Source: Muribaculaceae bacterium (GTDB taxonomy: Bacteria > Bacteroidota > Bacteroidia > Bacteroidales > Muribaculaceae). Taken from it: a stretch of DNA of 63,833 nt. A model generated the notes under the pieces. The model had not been told where the DNA came from. It saw only the letters and a program-made list of their open reading frames with translations, and made no database searches. The stretch's first letter is position 1. Every line of letters begins with the position of its first letter. The stretch covers positions 1 to 63,833 of the forward strand of contig JAFZAC010000004.1 in assembly GCA_017548365.1 (NCBI GenBank), in the 5' to 3' direction. Of this stretch, positions 62,330 to 63,833 are shown piece after piece. The position numbers and the translations under genes are program-made.

Positions 62330-63833
62330 CTATAGAGCTAAACGCAAACCGAGGCTGCCAGCATGGCTACTTGGCCTGCTGTTAAGTCGCTGTGTTACTC
62401 GGCATGATTCAGCTGAGTAAACGTAAGCACCGCCACGGCAAATGCGAGAAGAACCTGAAGTTGGTCCAGTAGGGTTGGTTGCTGCAGAGGATTCATAATA
62501 ACCATACCAGTCTTGGCACCACTCCCACACGTTGCCACTCATGTCATAAAGCCCTAATTCATTGGGGGCTTTGCTTGCAACAGTTTTGCTCTCATAGTTT
62601 GACAAACTGGAACTATAGGTGTTACCAGAGTACCATGCCACATCATCGATTATGTCACTTCCTGCATATTTGTAGTTGTGACGTTTTTTGCCTCCACGTG
62701 CCGCATACTCCCACTCAGCCTCAGTAGGTAGTCGGAAGTTTTTACCAGTCATCTGCTTAAGTTTGGCAATAAACTGCTGGCAGTCATCCCAACTTATATT
62801 CTCCACAGGTCGCTTAAGGTTGGTTCCATAACTACCACCATTTACATAGCTAGGGTTATTTCCCATCACTGCTTGCCATAACTCCTGAGTCACTTCAGTT
62901 TCGCCAATGGCAAAAGAATTCAGTGTCACCTGATGACGAGGAGTTTCATTGCTTCCAGCTTCAGAATCATCATTGGTTGCGCCCATCATAAAAGATCCTC
63001 CATCAACTGTTACCATATTGAATGACACTCCATTGAGAGTGAAAGTTTGTACTCCGTTATCTGAATTTCCGCTACCGTTATTTCCACTATTTCCTAACAG
63101 TATGTTGTAGATTATCACGATGTCGCCGGCGGTGATTACTCCATCACCGTCGAGGTCGCCGTTCACAAGTGCACTGCTGTCGTTGTTGAGCAGGTAGTTA
63201 TAAAGTACTGTCACGTCCACACTGGAAACCAATCCGTCAGCATTCACATCGCCTGGGATAGTCTCAACGTGGCCACCAGCTATATTTGTGAAATTCTTCC
63301 AGCCAGTAGCATTCTTATAGGCATTGACAGAGCTTGGGTCAACGGTCAATGTCGCGCTTTGATAAGTGTCTGTGTCAAAACAGTTGGCATTGATGCTTGG
63401 AGGTGTTGTTGCCCAACTAAATACTATATTTAATTTTGAACAACCACTGAAACAATATTGACCAATCGATGTTACTTTAGAACGAATGGTAATGTTTTCA
63501 AGCTTAGAACAATTACGGAAAACACTTTCACCAATGGTTTTAACTGAAGATGGTAGAAAATCGCTGCCATCAACAATAGATGTACAACCATAAAATGCGT
63601 AATTGCCAACGGAAGTCGGCTGGCACTCGCTGCTGAAGTTCAACATCGTGAATGAGGTGCATCCGTAGAAAAGATAGCCTTGTATGGATTTTACAGGGTT
63701 TCCCAACCGAGCCTTAGTAAGTGTAGGTATGCTGGAGAATGGCGAGCAACCAGATCCTATTTCATAGTTGAGATGTCTCCCGATAAAAACAGAAGTTAGA
63801 GGGCAGTCATAGAACAGCCCCCTATCAGCTGCA
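62330..63833 (-). CDS. LRR_5 + dockerin + FGE-sulfatase-domain protein (partial)
   Basis: Open to the window edge, so the N-terminus (and any signal peptide) is missing; at least 500 residues are present. The visible order is BspA-like LRR_5 repeats (first ~165 residues, 'YAFYGCTSIVDGSDFLPSSVKTIGESVF' type), a dockerin-like pair of Ca-binding repeats (GDVNADGLVSSVDVTVLYNYLL and GDLDGDGVITAGDIVIIYNILLG), a Ser/Asn/Gly-rich linker, then a formylglycine-generating-enzyme/SUMF1-type domain (GGSFMMGATNDDSEAGSNETPRH, ETEVTQELWQAVMG, LPTEAEWEYAARGG, GNVWEWCQDWY). It probably acts at or outside the cell surface. The FGE domain may be a lectin-type (non-catalytic) version. Confidence 0.88.
   Translation of the reverse strand, partial: AADRGLFYDCPLTSVFIGRHLNYEIGSGCSPFSSIPTLTKARLGNPVKSIQGYLFYGCTSFTMLNFSSECQPTSVGNYAFYGCTSIVDGSDFLPSSVKTIGESVFRNCSKLENITIRSKVTSIGQYCFSGCSKLNIVFSWATTPPSINANCFDTDTYQSATLTVDPSSVNAYKNATGWKNFTNIAGGHVETIPGDVNADGLVSSVDVTVLYNYLLNNDSSALVNGDLDGDGVITAGDIVIIYNILLGNSGNNGSGNSDNGVQTFTLNGVSFNMVTVDGGSFMMGATNDDSEAGSNETPRHQVTLNSFAIGETEVTQELWQAVMGNNPSYVNGGSYGTNLKRPVENISWDDCQQFIAKLKQMTGKNFRLPTEAEWEYAARGGKKRHNYKYAGSDIIDDVAWYSGNTYSSSLSNYESKTVASKAPNELGLYDMSGNVWEWCQDWYGYYESSAATNPTGPTSGSSRICRGGAYVYSAESCRVTQRLNSRPSSHAGSLGLRLAL

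Overview
This window looks like a chromosomal stretch of an anaerobic, gut-type member of the Bacteroidales (Muribaculaceae or Prevotella-like by gene content; the exact family is inference). The reasons are: promoters of the Bacteroidetes form TTTG/TTG-N19-21-TAnnTTTG in front of most transcription units, almost no Shine-Dalgarno sequences, two SusC/SusD pairs, three further outer-membrane barrel receptor or porin genes, a type IX secretion C-terminal domain, BspA-like leucine-rich repeat proteins, and several Bacteroidetes-restricted families (DUF4252, DUF4294, DUF3667, DUF4932, DUF2723, beta-flower repeat proteins). No plasmid or integrated-element backbone is visible. The only phage-derived genes are an isolated portal/M15 peptidase pair.

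Layout. 1-6.1 kb: repeat-rich upstream region, then a + strand housekeeping run (leuS, rdgB, an SDR oxidoreductase, recF, a DUF721 protein) closed by a strong terminator. 6.1-17 kb: envelope and accessory genes: an exported protein with an ExbD-like tail, a hot-dog thioesterase, a minus-strand operon of two repeat (beta-flower) proteins plus a GH3 hexosaminidase, an exported DUF4932 metalloprotease, an outer-membrane beta-barrel receptor divergent from a LuxR-type regulator, and a DUF2975/XRE/outer-membrane-protein operon. 17-28.7 kb: a Fic protein, glnA, a very large DUF2723 membrane protein, a polysaccharide deacetylase, queG, an exported esterase, a DEDDy exonuclease with a small membrane protein, and an exported protein paired with a DUF3667 membrane protein. 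28.7-32.3 kb (minus): rimO, ftsY, luxS, mtnN. 32.5-34.3 kb (minus): portal and M15 peptidase. 34.6-37.6 kb (+): four consecutive GYF_2-domain membrane proteins with Gln/Tyr-rich linkers. 37.7-42.8 kb (minus): DUF4294, an outer-membrane barrel protein, and a large TonB-dependent-receptor-like protein. 43.2-53.8 kb (+): two SusC/SusD pairs with matching promoters and leaders. 53.9-57.3 kb: a hypothetical gene, dapF, dnaX. 57.4-63.8 kb: an LRR/T9SS protein flanked by 61-bp direct repeats, a DUF4252/ECF sigma/anti-sigma/DUF4252-Sel1 operon, tRNA-Asp, and an LRR-dockerin-FGE protein cut by the window edge.

How they work together: much of the window concerns the cell envelope: nutrient import through SusCD and TonB-type barrels, surface or exported proteins, a candidate protein O-glycosylation enzyme (DUF2723), and an envelope-type sigma/anti-sigma circuit. 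Conserved information-processing genes are interspersed. The best candidate for an undescribed system is the GYF_2 cluster (34589-37632): four paralogues share one N-terminal domain and a prion-like QY-rich linker, but carry different membrane domains (DUF805, TM2, CD225-like, DUF805). Other leads are the orphan phage portal/peptidase pair, the conserved three-codon upstream ORF overlapping both susC starts, and the duplicated dnaX promoter segment around the LRR gene.

All family assignments come from reading motifs by eye. No database search was run.
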